Shown: positions 42,344 through 50,429, counted from the stretch's first letter. The stretch: 64,000 nucleotides of DNA from DRPG01 sp964655065 (GCA_964655065.1 CAZZLC010000029.1:1-64000), one strand, 5' to 3'. Made by a program: numbers and translations. Notes: a model not told the origin generated them from the sequence alone.

Positions 42344-43648
42344 TCACCCAGCGCCGAGGTGCTCGGGGCCGACGACCGCGGTGTCCTCCGCGCTCGCGCG
42401 GACGAGCCCCGCTCGGAGGACGCTCTGCAGCTCCTGCACGTTGCCGGGCCACGATCGGGACTCCAGCCAGGCACAGGCGGCGTTGGAGAGGGGCCGCGCC
42501 CGGATCTGGGCCTCCCGCGCCAGCCGGTCGACCAGCGCCAGAGCGAGGGGCACGACATCCTCGGGGCGGTCGGCGAGCGGCGGCACCGCGATCCGCAGCG
42601 CGTTCAGCTGGAAGTAGAGGTCCTGGCGAAGTCGCTGCTCGTCCCGGGCCCGCTCCGGATCCCCGCTCGTGGCCGCCATCACCCTCACGTCGGGCGCCCG
42701 ATGGTCGTCGGCGTCCCCCACCCGTCTCACCCTCCGGTGCTCCAGGAGGACGCTCAGCGCGCTCTGAACCGCAGGGGCGAGCGCGAGGACGTCGTCGACG
42801 TAGAGCGTACCGCCGTCCGCCGCGTGAACGAGCCCGTCACAGTCGAGGTCCAGCCCTGGCCAGGCGCCTCGTCGCGCGCCGAAGACCTCGGCCGCCGCGC
42901 GATCGGCGGACAGACTCCCCGTGTCGACCACCACGAAAGGCCCTCTTCGTGCGGGCTGACTGTCGTGGATCATTCGCGCGAGACTCCGCTTGCCCGAGCC
43001 TGGGGGGCCCGTGATCAGCAGGGGCGTGTCCGTCGTCGCGGCCATGGCGGCATCGCGAAGCACGCCAGCGAACGCTGGAGACTGTCCGGCCAGGTGGTCG
43101 GAGAGGAGGCGCGCGCGGAAGGGGCGGGTCGGGTCGTCCTCCGCACTCCCCAGACCCGACAACGTCCGCTGCACGGCCGGCTCCAGGTGCGTCACGATCA
43201 GCCTCGCGAGCCGTCGGGCCCGCTCGTCGAACCGACCCGGCGGCCCCGCGAGGTAGAGCACGCCCTGGGGCTCTCCACCGGCCCGGAGCGCCGCACAGAG
43301 CACCGCCCGGATCTGGGCATCCCGCACGCTCGGGCGATCCTCGAAGCGCTCGTCGAGCAAGGCGTCGACCGTGTGGATCACCCCCCCGCGGGCCGCTGCG
43401 GAGAGGAGGGCGACGCTGATCTGCCGGCGCATCCCGAACACCAGCTCGTCGTTCGTCGGGAACGCACGCCACCACCGCGGCGTCGCCGAGTCGAAGCCCG
43501 GGCCGATCGCGAGGTAGGCCTTGTCGGCGCCCGTGGCGGACCGGGCCAGCTGCAGCACCTCGGTGAGGAAGGGCTCGATCTCCACGCGCTCGCCGAGGTT
43601 CAGGAGGGCGTGCAGGAGTTCGCACTCGTGGGCCAGGGTGTCGGTCAT
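42344..43648 (-). CDS. GAF plus degenerate sigma54-type AAA+ protein without HTH
   Basis: A 434-residue protein. Residues about 20-165 look like a GAF domain (ATGADKAYLAIGPGFDS, then AVLCAALRAGGEPQGVLYLA). A AAA+ core follows: Walker A GPPGSGKR (214-221) and Walker B GGTLYVDDV. The sigma54-contact loop, normally GAFTGA, reads RRGAWPG at 259-265, and the chain ends after SWPGNVQELQSVLRAG with no Fis-type HTH. It is therefore unlikely to activate sigma54 promoters and may instead be a signalling ATPase. It is the first gene of the kinase-lipoxygenase-catalase group (63 bp before the kinase). A weak GGAGG lies 13 bases upstream of its ATG. Confidence 0.78.
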   Translation of the reverse strand: MTDTLAHECELLHALLNLGERVEIEPFLTEVLQLARSATGADKAYLAIGPGFDSATPRWWRAFPTNDELVFGMRRQISVALLSAAARGGVIHTVDALLDERFEDRPSVRDAQIRAVLCAALRAGGEPQGVLYLAGPPGRFDERARRLARLIVTHLEPAVQRTLSGLGSAEDDPTRPFRARLLSDHLAGQSPAFAGVLRDAAMAATTDTPLLITGPPGSGKRSLARMIHDSQPARRGPFVVVDTGSLSADRAAAEVFGARRGAWPGLDLDCDGLVHAADGGTLYVDDVLALAPAVQSALSVLLEHRRVRRVGDADDHRAPDVRVMAATSGDPERARDEQRLRQDLYFQLNALRIAVPPLADRPEDVVPLALALVDRLAREAQIRARPLSNAACAWLESRSWPGNVQELQSVLRAGLVRASAEDTAVVGPEHLGAG

Positions 43649-43693
43649 CGGGGCAGTTCGACCTCCGTGCGAGCGACCGGGGGTTCGTCCGGG

Positions 43694-43699
43694 TACGAT
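43694..43699 (+). promoter_or_regulatory. -10-like TACGAT upstream of small ORF/SRPBCC
   Basis: GGGTACGATC lies 21 bases before the ATG at 43721. It falls in the 72-bp gap between the divergent GAF/AAA+ gene (start 43648) and the plus-strand small ORF. Confidence 0.3.
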
Positions 43700-43720
43700 C
43701 CCCGCCAGTCGGAGACCTCC

Positions 43721-43846
43721 ATGATGCCGTCCCTCCTACCCCTGCTCCGCGGCGAACCCCTACCCGAGCGCGTCCCTGGCGGTTTGCAAATGGTGAACCG
43801 GGGCGCTCGATCCCGTTGTGCCCGGCGCTCGGGCACGTCGAGCTGA
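43721..43846 (+). CDS. possible 41-residue small ORF ahead of SRPBCC gene
   Basis: ATG 43721 follows GGAGACCTCC and opens 42 codons (MMPSLLPLLRGEPLPERV, then a basic end) to a TGA at 43844-43846. The GTG of the SRPBCC gene comes one base later. The composition is Arg/Pro/Leu-rich with no family. It could be a leader peptide that couples translation, or chance in GC-rich DNA. It is supported by the ribosome site, the -10-like element and the tight junction only. Confidence 0.3.
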   Translation: MMPSLLPLLRGEPLPERVPGGLQMVNRGARSRCARRSGTSS

Positions 43847-43847
43847 C

Positions 43848-44285
43848 GTGCGGCCTCTCGTCCTTCGATCCTCCGTCACGATCCCCGCCCCGCCCGACGT
43901 CGTGTGGGACGTGCTCACCGACGTGCCCGACTGGCCTCGCTGGTGCCCGCCGGTGCGCAGGGTGACCCGCTTCGGCACGCTCAAGCCCGGTGAGCGGATG
44001 GCGTACGTGCTCGCGATGGGACCCGGCGTGCCCGTGTCGTTCGACGTCGAGCTGCAGGTCGTCGACCCGCCGCGTCACCTCCAGTGGACGTCCACGAAGT
44101 GGTGGGGAGTGCGGGGAACGCGCGCCTTCCGACTGACGCCGGTGCCCGACGGAACCGAGGTCGTCGACGAGAAGACCTTCGAGAGCCGCATCTGGCCCGT
44201 CGCCGCGCTGTACCCGCGAGGCACGGTGTCCGCGATGTCGGATGGATGGCTCGAGGGTCTGCAGCAGGCCGTGGCCGAGCGGTGA
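43848..44285 (+). CDS. SRPBCC-fold (polyketide cyclase/Bet v 1-like) protein
   Basis: A 145-residue soluble protein. From GTG 43848 it opens with SSVTIPAPPDVVWDVLTDVP, the canonical SRPBCC start ('I.APp..VW..l.D...W..W'), then DWPRWCPPVRRV, and ends with the long helix (SDGWLEGLQQAVAE). The fold binds lipids or hydrophobic ligands. A longer frame back to GTG 43818 exists. Divergent from the GAF/AAA+/kinase/lipoxygenase operon, so it could share its regulation. A lipid-carrier role next to a lipoxygenase is only inference. Confidence 0.72.
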   Translation: MRPLVLRSSVTIPAPPDVVWDVLTDVPDWPRWCPPVRRVTRFGTLKPGERMAYVLAMGPGVPVSFDVELQVVDPPRHLQWTSTKWWGVRGTRAFRLTPVPDGTEVVDEKTFESRIWPVAALYPRGTVSAMSDGWLEGLQQAVAER

Positions 44286-44295
44286 CCGGCTCGAT

Positions 44296-44616
44296 CTATG
44301 GCACCTTGCGGAGGCTGCGGTCCACCACGCAGAGCCCCTCGGAGCTGCAGCGAGGGATCAGCGGCTGGCAAGCGAGCCGGGTGCAGACGACGCTGCCGCA
44401 GCGGGCCTCGCCGAACTCGTCGAGCGCCGCCTCCTCCTGACCGATCGTCACCGCGACCGCGGTTCCCCCGTTGCACTCGTCGCAGCACCCGAGCTCGACG
44501 ATCGTACACTCCTCGTCGACCTGACACGCCCGGAGATCCACCTCGAGCGGCTGCGTCGGCGGATAGGCCGGATTCCCGCACCCCAAGGCCCACAGGGCGA
44601 ACCACACCACGATCAT
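44296..44616 (-). CDS. small cysteine-rich lipoprotein, unknown function
   Basis: A 106-residue lipoprotein. ATG 44616 is best spaced from GGAG; an ATG six bases upstream abuts it. The signal is MIVVWFALWALGC. The mature part has about ten cysteines with the patterns CQVDEECTIVELGCCDEC and CGSVVCTRLACQPLIPRC, resembling the short disulfide 'CxxxxxCxxxxxxCCxxC' domains common in myxobacterial lipoproteins. Convergent with the SRPBCC gene, divergent from the MopE-like gene. Confidence 0.72.
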   Translation of the reverse strand: MIVVWFALWALGCGNPAYPPTQPLEVDLRACQVDEECTIVELGCCDECNGGTAVAVTIGQEEAALDEFGEARCGSVVCTRLACQPLIPRCSSEGLCVVDRSLRKVP

Positions 44617-44696
44617 CGGCATCTCCTCGGCCGGCACCCCTATTGGAAGGCGCGGACGTCGGCGACCCACCCCGCGCGGGACTGACAAGCCCTTGA

Positions 44697-44702
44697 TAGA
44701 AT
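44697..44702 (+). promoter_or_regulatory. -10-like TAGAAT upstream of MopE-like gene
   Basis: GATAGAAT lies 27 bases before the ATG at 44730, upstream of the GGAGGAG site. A TGACAA at about 44682-44687 is only nine bases away and too close to act as a -35. Confidence 0.35.
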
Positions 44703-44729
44703 CCAGGGCTGCCCGGACGAGGAGGAGCG

Positions 44730-46919
44730 ATGATCGGACGCGTCGTGAGCGTCGTGCTGCTGCTGGCCGTGGCCTGCGCCGGGGACCTCGAGTCCCCTTC
44801 TGGGCCTCCGGGAGATGCCGATGGCGACGGCATCCGCGCCGACGAAGACTGCAACGACGATGATGCGACCGTGTTCCCTGGCGCTCCCGAGATCTGCGAC
44901 GGCGTCGACAACGACTGTGACGACCTCGTCGACGACGACGACGAGCTCGCGGAGGCCCCCCGGTGGTACCGCGATCTCGACGGCGACGGCTTTGGGAGCG
45001 GCGGCGGGATGCTCGCCTGCGAGGAGCCTGCCTCGGGCTTCACCGCGGAGGCGGGAGACTGCGACGACAACGACGAGACGGTGAGCCCCGACGCGCTCGA
45101 GGTCTGCGACACCATCGACAACGACTGCGACGATCTCGTCGACGACGACGACGACGACGTCGACACGTCGACGGGGGCCGAGTTCTGGGTCGACGACGAC
45201 GGGGACGGCTTCGGAGATCCCGAGCGGCCGGTGTTCGCGTGTCGCCGGCTCGACGGTCTGGCCGACAACCCGAACGACTGCGACGACCTGCAGGACGTGG
45301 TTCGACCCGGAGTCGCCGAGGTCTGCGACGCCATCGACAACGACTGCGACGGCCTCGTCGATGACGAGGACCCGGATCGGGACCCGAGCGTGGCCCCGCT
45401 GCACTACGTGGACGCCGACCGCGACGGATTCGGCAACCCCTCCACCGGCATCCGGGCCTGTCGCGCGCCGCAGGACACGGTCTCGATCGCCGGCGACTGC
45501 GACGATGGCTCCGCGGCGATCTCCCCCGACGCGACCGAGATCTGCGACAGCGTCGACAACGACTGTGACAACGCCATCGACGACGCCGACCCCTCCCTCG
45601 ACGCGTCCCAGGGCGGTGTGACCTCCTACACCGACAGCGATCGGGACGGGTTCGGCGACCCGACCACCGCGCTCGTCACCTGCCTGCTCCCGCCCGATCG
45701 CTCCACGACGGGCGAGGACTGCGACGACACCCGCGACGACGTGTTCCCGGGGGCCGAGGAGTACTGCGACGGCGTGCGGAACGACTGCACCTCGCCCCAG
45801 CTCGACGAAGACGGCCTCGCGAGCTGGACCGACCCGAGCGGCCGCGTGGACGTCACCGGACTGCTCACCGGAACGGACTCCGAGGAGGCCCAGGCCGTCT
45901 TCGGTACCGACGGCCAGCTCGCTCTGTGCGAGGACACCTGGTACGCGTCCATCACGATCCTCGGCGGCGCGAACGTGGAGGTCCGGGGCTACGGCACCAG
46001 CCGCGACGCGGTGCGCGTCGAGGGCGTGAACGGGTCGCCGATCGAGATCGACGACGCAGGCTCGACCGTGACCATCGAGGGCCTCACCGTCGCTGGCGCC
46101 GGAGGCTCGGCCTACGGGATCCGCTGTGCGTCGTCGGCCGAGCCCCACGTCCTGACCATGCGCGACGTTCGGGTGACCGACAACGTGCTCGTCGGCAATG
46201 CCGCGTTGAGTGCAGACCGCTGCACCACCTCGCTTCAGGACGTCGAGATCGATGGGAACGCGGGCTCGGCGGCCCTCGAGGTCACGAAGGGGTCGCTCCT
46301 CGCGCAGCGCGTCGACGTCCACGACAACACGAGCGACTCGGCCGGCGGAGGGCTCTTGCTCGGGGTAGGCCTGCACCAGCTCGACGACGTGCAGGTTCGC
46401 AACAACGTGGTCGACGACCCGTCGGGCACGCCGGGCGGTGGCGGCATCTTGATCGACCTCGGAGCGACGGTCGAGCTGACCGGCGGCATCGTCGAGGGCA
46501 ACCTCTGCCCCGGTAGCGGCGGCGGGATCCTCTCGTTTGGCGAGCTGACGCTGCTCGACACCACCATCCGCGGCAACACGGCCGCCCAGGGAGGCGGGAT
46601 CGCCGTCAACGGGGGTGAGCTCCTCGCGCGGCGGTCGACGCTCACGGGCAACCTGGCCAACGTCGACGTCGGTGGCGGGCTCGTCGTGAGCGACGGGTCG
46701 AACGTACGGCTCGAGACCTGCACCCTGACGGCCAACGAGGCGGCGACGACCGGTGGCGCCATCTGGGCCTCGCCCCAAGGCACGCTCCTCGACGTCCAGG
46801 ATGGCGCGTTCGGGGCCACCGGCACCCCCGAGGACAACCTGCCTCACGACGTGAGCTGGGACACCGCCCTCACGCTTCAGGACAACGAGACCTTCTGCTT
46901 CGGACCCCGCTGCCCGTGA
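44730..46919 (+). CDS. MopE-like calcium-motif repeat and beta-helix lipoprotein
   Basis: A 729-residue lipoprotein (lipobox LLAVAC). Residues about 28-350 consist of five to six tandem MopE-type units, each with a metal loop DxDGDG and the signature EICDGVDNDCDD or close relatives (EVCDTIDNDCDD, EICDSVDNDCDN). These are widespread in myxobacterial surface proteins and in MopE of Methylococcus. From about residue 380 the chain becomes a beta-helix with Gly-rich rungs (GGGILIDLGATVELTGGIVE, ARRSTLTGNLANVDVGGGLV). It probably displays a calcium-stiffened repeat domain on a beta-helix at the cell surface. The stop overlaps the next GTG. Confidence 0.85.
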   Translation: MIGRVVSVVLLLAVACAGDLESPSGPPGDADGDGIRADEDCNDDDATVFPGAPEICDGVDNDCDDLVDDDDELAEAPRWYRDLDGDGFGSGGGMLACEEPASGFTAEAGDCDDNDETVSPDALEVCDTIDNDCDDLVDDDDDDVDTSTGAEFWVDDDGDGFGDPERPVFACRRLDGLADNPNDCDDLQDVVRPGVAEVCDAIDNDCDGLVDDEDPDRDPSVAPLHYVDADRDGFGNPSTGIRACRAPQDTVSIAGDCDDGSAAISPDATEICDSVDNDCDNAIDDADPSLDASQGGVTSYTDSDRDGFGDPTTALVTCLLPPDRSTTGEDCDDTRDDVFPGAEEYCDGVRNDCTSPQLDEDGLASWTDPSGRVDVTGLLTGTDSEEAQAVFGTDGQLALCEDTWYASITILGGANVEVRGYGTSRDAVRVEGVNGSPIEIDDAGSTVTIEGLTVAGAGGSAYGIRCASSAEPHVLTMRDVRVTDNVLVGNAALSADRCTTSLQDVEIDGNAGSAALEVTKGSLLAQRVDVHDNTSDSAGGGLLLGVGLHQLDDVQVRNNVVDDPSGTPGGGGILIDLGATVELTGGIVEGNLCPGSGGGILSFGELTLLDTTIRGNTAAQGGGIAVNGGELLARRSTLTGNLANVDVGGGLVVSDGSNVRLETCTLTANEAATTGGAIWASPQGTLLDVQDGAFGATGTPEDNLPHDVSWDTALTLQDNETFCFGPRCP

Positions 46920-47590
46920 ACGAGATCACCCTGTCCTCCGCTGCCGGAGGGAACCTCGAAGACGCCGCGATCGCGCTCGCCGCGATCGACCACGGTCTCA
47001 CCGACGTCGACGGCGTCAAGCGCGCGCTCGACGCCCTCGCGCGACCCGTGCGCCTCCCGCCGGGAGCCACCGCGATCGAGGGGGTCGCCCGACTGACTCT
47101 GCACCTCTTCCACACGGAGGGGATCCGCGGCGACGAGGAGGACTACGACGCACCCCGCAACTCCTGGATCGACCAGGTGCTGGAGCGGCGTCGGGGGCTG
47201 CCGATCCTCCTGTCGATCGTGACCATCGCGGTCGGAGAGCGCGCGGGCCTCGCCCTCGATCCGATCGGCTTCCCGAGCCACTTCCTGGTCGCTCCCCGTG
47301 ATGCCGAGGAGCGCTTCTTCGTCGATCCGTTCCACGGGGGCGTGGTGATCCGCGAGGACGTCTTGCGGGGGCGGTTCACCAAGCAGACCGGCCTGTCCGA
47401 CGACGCGGCCTTCGAGCAGGCGGTCACGCCCGTGAGCACCCGCGCCGTGTTGGTCCGGATGTGCACCAACCTCGCACTGGCCTATCTCCGGCGGAAGGAC
47501 GTCCCGGGCTGCGTCCGCATGCGTGCGCAGCTGGAGGCGCTCGGCGAGCACGAAGGGCCGGTAGTCGAGCTCCTGCGCCGGTTCACCTGA
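46916..47590 (+). CDS. SirB1-like transglutaminase-fold protein
   Basis: A 224-residue protein. GTG 46916 overlaps the stop of the MopE-like gene. The centre matches the SirB1 (DUF1089/transglutaminase-like) family: RNSWIDQVLERRRGLPILLS, then LDPIGFPSHFLVA and FFVDPFHGGVVI, with a short TPR-like tail (CTNLALAYLRRKD). Family members are cytoplasmic and of uncertain activity; the usual Cys is not obvious, so it is probably non-catalytic. Translational coupling to an exported lipoprotein is odd and may be incidental. Confidence 0.85.
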   Translation: MNEITLSSAAGGNLEDAAIALAAIDHGLTDVDGVKRALDALARPVRLPPGATAIEGVARLTLHLFHTEGIRGDEEDYDAPRNSWIDQVLERRRGLPILLSIVTIAVGERAGLALDPIGFPSHFLVAPRDAEERFFVDPFHGGVVIREDVLRGRFTKQTGLSDDAAFEQAVTPVSTRAVLVRMCTNLALAYLRRKDVPGCVRMRAQLEALGEHEGPVVELLRRFT

Positions 47591-47633
47591 CCCTGCACCG
47601 ATGTGGCGCACCTGAGCGCGGGAACGTCGCGAT

Positions 47634-47639
47634 TACCCG
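47634..47639 (+). promoter_or_regulatory. -10-like TACCCG, leaderless geometry, for the desaturase gene
   Basis: TACCCG, six bases (TGCCTC), then ATG at 47646. No ribosome site is present. It ends in G rather than T, so it is a weaker match. Confidence 0.3.
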
Positions 47640-47645
47640 TGCCTC

Positions 47646-48725
47646 ATGCCCACCACCGCCACCGGCTTCGACGCCCACGCGTTCGCCGCCGATCTCGACG
47701 CGCTCCGCAAGCGGGCCCGAGCCTCCCTGTCTCGCGAGGACCTCGACCACCGCGGTCGCATGGCCGCCTGGGGGCGCTTGTCCACCCTGGCGGGCCTCGC
47801 TACGGCGTGGCTCGCCCCGAACCCCGTTTCGATCGTCCTCCTGTCGACGGGCGTGTTCGCCCGCTGGGCGATGATCGCCCACCATACGCTGCATCGTGGC
47901 TACGACCACGTCCCGGGCGCCGCTCCCCGCCAGACCAGCCGTGGCTTCGCCGCGGGATGGCGGCGATGGGTCGACTGGCTCGACTGGATCGATCCGAGAG
48001 CGTGGGCCCACGAGCACAACCACCTGCACCACTACCGGCTCGGAGAGGAGGAGGACCCCGATCTCCTCGAGCGGAACGTGGCCTGGATGGAAGAACAGGG
48101 GTGGTCACCGCTCGCCCGCCACGCCATGGTCCTGTTCTTCATGTTCACCTGGAAGTGGAGCTACTACGCACCGAACACGCTGCGGGCCCTGCTGGGGAGC
48201 GACCGCTCGCTGGCCCAGATGTGGACGTTGCCCGCCTTCTGGACACGCTGCGTCCTGCCCTACGGGTTGTGGCGATTCGTGGTGCTGCCCCTGTTGTTCC
48301 TTCCCCTCGGTCCGTGGGCGGTCGGGAGCGTGCTCGTGAACGTCGTGCTCGCCGAGTTGCTCTCCAACCTGCACAGCTTCGTCGTGATCGTCACCAACCA
48401 CGCGGGCAGCGATCTCCACCGCTTCGCCGGCCCCATGGGGGACAAGGCCGAGTTCTACCGGCGGCAGGTGGTGGGTTCGACCAACTTCCAGACGGGAGGC
48501 GAGCTCAACGATTTCCTGCACGGCTGGCTCAACTACCAGATCGAGCACCACCTGTTTCCCGATCTGCCCATGTCGACACTGGCTCGGATTCAGCCCGAGG
48601 TGAAGGCGCTCTGCGAGAAGCACGGGCTTCCCTACGTGCAGGAGTCGGTGTGGACCCGGCTCCGCAAGACGGTCGACATCGCGGTGGGCCGGGCACACAT
48701 GATCGCGGAGCCCGGCCCGGCGTAG
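47646..48725 (+). CDS. membrane fatty acid desaturase with QxxHH box (front-end type)
   Basis: A 359-residue membrane di-iron enzyme. The three histidine boxes are present: His79-His83 (HHTLH), His124-His129 (HNHLHH) and the third as Gln297-His301 (QIEHH), the Gln variant of front-end (delta5/6-like) and sphingolipid desaturases. Four or so membrane helices lie between (VSIVLLSTGVFARWAM, FMFTWKWSYY, WRFVVLPLLFLPLG, VLAELLSNLHSFVVIV). There is no fused cytochrome b5 domain. It could supply polyunsaturated substrates for the lipoxygenase 8 kb away (inference). The ATG has no ribosome site and the leaderless -10 geometry. Confidence 0.9.
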   Translation: MPTTATGFDAHAFAADLDALRKRARASLSREDLDHRGRMAAWGRLSTLAGLATAWLAPNPVSIVLLSTGVFARWAMIAHHTLHRGYDHVPGAAPRQTSRGFAAGWRRWVDWLDWIDPRAWAHEHNHLHHYRLGEEEDPDLLERNVAWMEEQGWSPLARHAMVLFFMFTWKWSYYAPNTLRALLGSDRSLAQMWTLPAFWTRCVLPYGLWRFVVLPLLFLPLGPWAVGSVLVNVVLAELLSNLHSFVVIVTNHAGSDLHRFAGPMGDKAEFYRRQVVGSTNFQTGGELNDFLHGWLNYQIEHHLFPDLPMSTLARIQPEVKALCEKHGLPYVQESVWTRLRKTVDIAVGRAHMIAEPGPA

Positions 48726-48761
48726 TCGAGGATCCGCTCGGAGGAGCCGACCCCGGCGAGA

Positions 48762-49787
48762 TCAGGCCGCGACCGCCGACGCCGCCGGAGCCCACGTTCC
48801 CACGCGACGCGCCGCCCGCTGCGCCGCCCAGGCCACGAGCGCGAGCGTCTGGGACTCGTCCAGCCGCTGCCCGAGCACCGACCGGATGCGGTCGTCGTCG
48901 AGCCGATAAGGGGCCATCGCCGTGATCAGCGCCAGATCCGCGACCTCGCGGTCGTCCGCGGACACCGCCGGCCGGACGCCGTCCAGCCACTCGAGGCCCA
49001 GGGTGGGTGCTCCGCCCTGCCAGCCGTCGATCGACCCCGCGAGCCCCTCGAGGAGCGAGGCGTCGAGGCGCTCGCGCGCCACGGTCTCGATCGTGCCCGA
49101 CCAGCCCGCGAGCGCATCGGCAATCGTCGGCACGGGCTCGGCCCACGCGGGACGCCAGGCGTGCGCCTCGTCGTACTCGGGCAGGAGCTCGAGGCCGTCA
49201 CCTGGCGCGATCTTCCGCTGCTTGCGGACCATGCCGCCCATCATGATCGACGCCATCGCATTGGCGGCGCCGTCCATGAAGTCGGGCGTGGGCATCATCT
49301 TGTCGTCGAGGAACGCCGAGACCATGCGATTCAGGTAGTGGAACGCCACCATCGTCCCGAAGTACTCCACGGCGTGCTCGTCGAACGGGAGCGTGGCGAG
49401 CTCCGGTCGAGTGGCCTGGGCCGACGCCTCGGCCCACACCCGAAGCGACTCGTCCGAGCCGCGGGTGGCCTTCACCGCCGCACCGTGGGCCCCCACGCAG
49501 AACGGGCACTGGTTCGCCTGGGACACCGACCAGGCGACGATCTCCTTGGCGGATCGCGGGGCGGAGCCCGTGAACAGCGTCTCGCGCACGACCACGTAGG
49601 ACGCCGCGAGGAGCTCGGGCACGGGCGAGTGGAGCACGAACGGCGAGGCAACGAAGAACTCCTTGCGCATCCGGCGGTAGACGTCGCGAGCGAGTCCACG
49701 GGCCCGCCAGGGGCGCACCGGCTTCAACACGTGCACCGACGACGGCCCCATCCGCTCCATCATCGCGCTCATCATCGAGATCAACAT
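48762..49787 (-). CDS. AhpD-like / carboxymuconolactone-decarboxylase-fold protein
   Basis: A 341-residue protein from ATG 49787 (GGGGG upstream). It carries the redox motif QCPFCVGAHG with Cys94 and Cys97 and His101, the CxxC-x3-H site of AhpD-type alkylhydroperoxidases. A second half follows, roughly from residue 220, without the CxxC, and may be a degenerate duplication (DREVADLALITAMAPYRL). It could reduce peroxides, including lipid hydroperoxides, but that is unproven. It is long for the family (usually 120-200 residues). An upstream inverted repeat lies at 49809-49844. Confidence 0.78.
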   Translation of the reverse strand: MLISMMSAMMERMGPSSVHVLKPVRPWRARGLARDVYRRMRKEFFVASPFVLHSPVPELLAASYVVVRETLFTGSAPRSAKEIVAWSVSQANQCPFCVGAHGAAVKATRGSDESLRVWAEASAQATRPELATLPFDEHAVEYFGTMVAFHYLNRMVSAFLDDKMMPTPDFMDGAANAMASIMMGGMVRKQRKIAPGDGLELLPEYDEAHAWRPAWAEPVPTIADALAGWSGTIETVARERLDASLLEGLAGSIDGWQGGAPTLGLEWLDGVRPAVSADDREVADLALITAMAPYRLDDDRIRSVLGQRLDESQTLALVAWAAQRAARRVGTWAPAASAVAA

Positions 49788-49808
49788 GAATCCCCCTAGG
49801 TGACGGCC

Positions 49809-49844
49809 AATGGTGTCAAACCGCAGGGCCAGGGCCAAACCATT
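49809..49844. promoter_or_regulatory. inverted repeat and -35-like element before AhpD-like gene
   Basis: AATGGT (49809-49814) and ACCATT (49839-49844) are exact inverted copies. On the minus strand TTGACA (49814-49819) is an exact -35 hexamer about 27 bases from the ATG, but no good -10 follows at normal spacing. No local regulator gene is obvious. Confidence 0.25.
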
Positions 49845-49931
49845 CGTTCAGAACCAGCGGATCAGCTCGGTGAAGCCTCGTCGGGTGACGGGCTCGAAGC
49901 GATCACGGGCTCGCGCCGCGAGAGACGACGC

Positions 49932-50429
49932 CTACCGAGCGAGGTCGGCGAGCGTGGCCACGATGCGAGGCAGCGTCGCCCCCAGGGAGTGGTCGTCGTC
50001 GGTCGCGATCAGATCGACGTGGGGACACCGAGCCGCGAGTCGGCGGCTGACGTCGATGGACACGACGGTGTCACCCTCGCCGTGGAACACCGTGCAGGGA
50101 AGGCTCGTCGGCACCACCAGCGCATCCGGATCGTCGACGGGGGGCTCTCGCCAGTGCAGCGCGGGCGCCAGGAGCACGAGCGCCGACAGCCCGTGCCCTT
50201 CCCCGAGCTCGTCGACGAGTGCCGCCGCCGCGAGCCCGCCATAGCTGGACCCCACGAGGATCGCACCGGGATGCTCGGGAACGAGCAGCCGAAGTTGCGC
50301 CACTCGCTCGGCGAGCGACAAGCTCCGACCGTCGGGCGCGACCACGACGAGTCCCGCAGCCCGGTAGGCCTGGACCTTGGCCCCCTCGGGGGACCCCTCG
50401 AGCCCGTGGGCCACGACGAGCGTTCTCAC
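49932..50429 (-). CDS. small alpha/beta hydrolase-like protein (dienelactone-hydrolase style)
   Basis: A 165-residue protein starting at GTG 50429 in a GTGA overlap with the methyltransferase stop. It has LVVAHGLEGSPEG, the nucleophile elbow GSSYGGLA, and late VFHGEGDTVV with a final His in TDDDHSLG. The triad Ser-Asp-His is plausible. It is short and lacks a lid. It is the second gene of a two-gene transcript with the methyltransferase. Confidence 0.78.
   Translation of the reverse strand: MRTLVVAHGLEGSPEGAKVQAYRAAGLVVVAPDGRSLSLAERVAQLRLLVPEHPGAILVGSSYGGLAAAALVDELGEGHGLSALVLLAPALHWREPPVDDPDALVVPTSLPCTVFHGEGDTVVSIDVSRRLAARCPHVDLIATDDDHSLGATLPRIVATLADLAR

Noticed and set aside
39233..43846. 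Plus-strand open frame of over 1500 codons across the kinase/GAF region
   Set aside because: It is antisense to two proteins with clear kinase and AAA+ motifs and has no recognisable domain. GC-rich shadow.
45120..45170. Run of GAC/GTC codons, considered as a possible repeat array or CRISPR-like element
   Set aside because: It encodes the Asp-rich calcium loops of the MopE-like repeats and keeps the reading frame. There are no spacers.
49809..49844. Inverted repeat as a definite operator for the AhpD-like gene
   Set aside because: Only six-base arms with a 24-base gap; kept as a low-confidence regulatory feature only.
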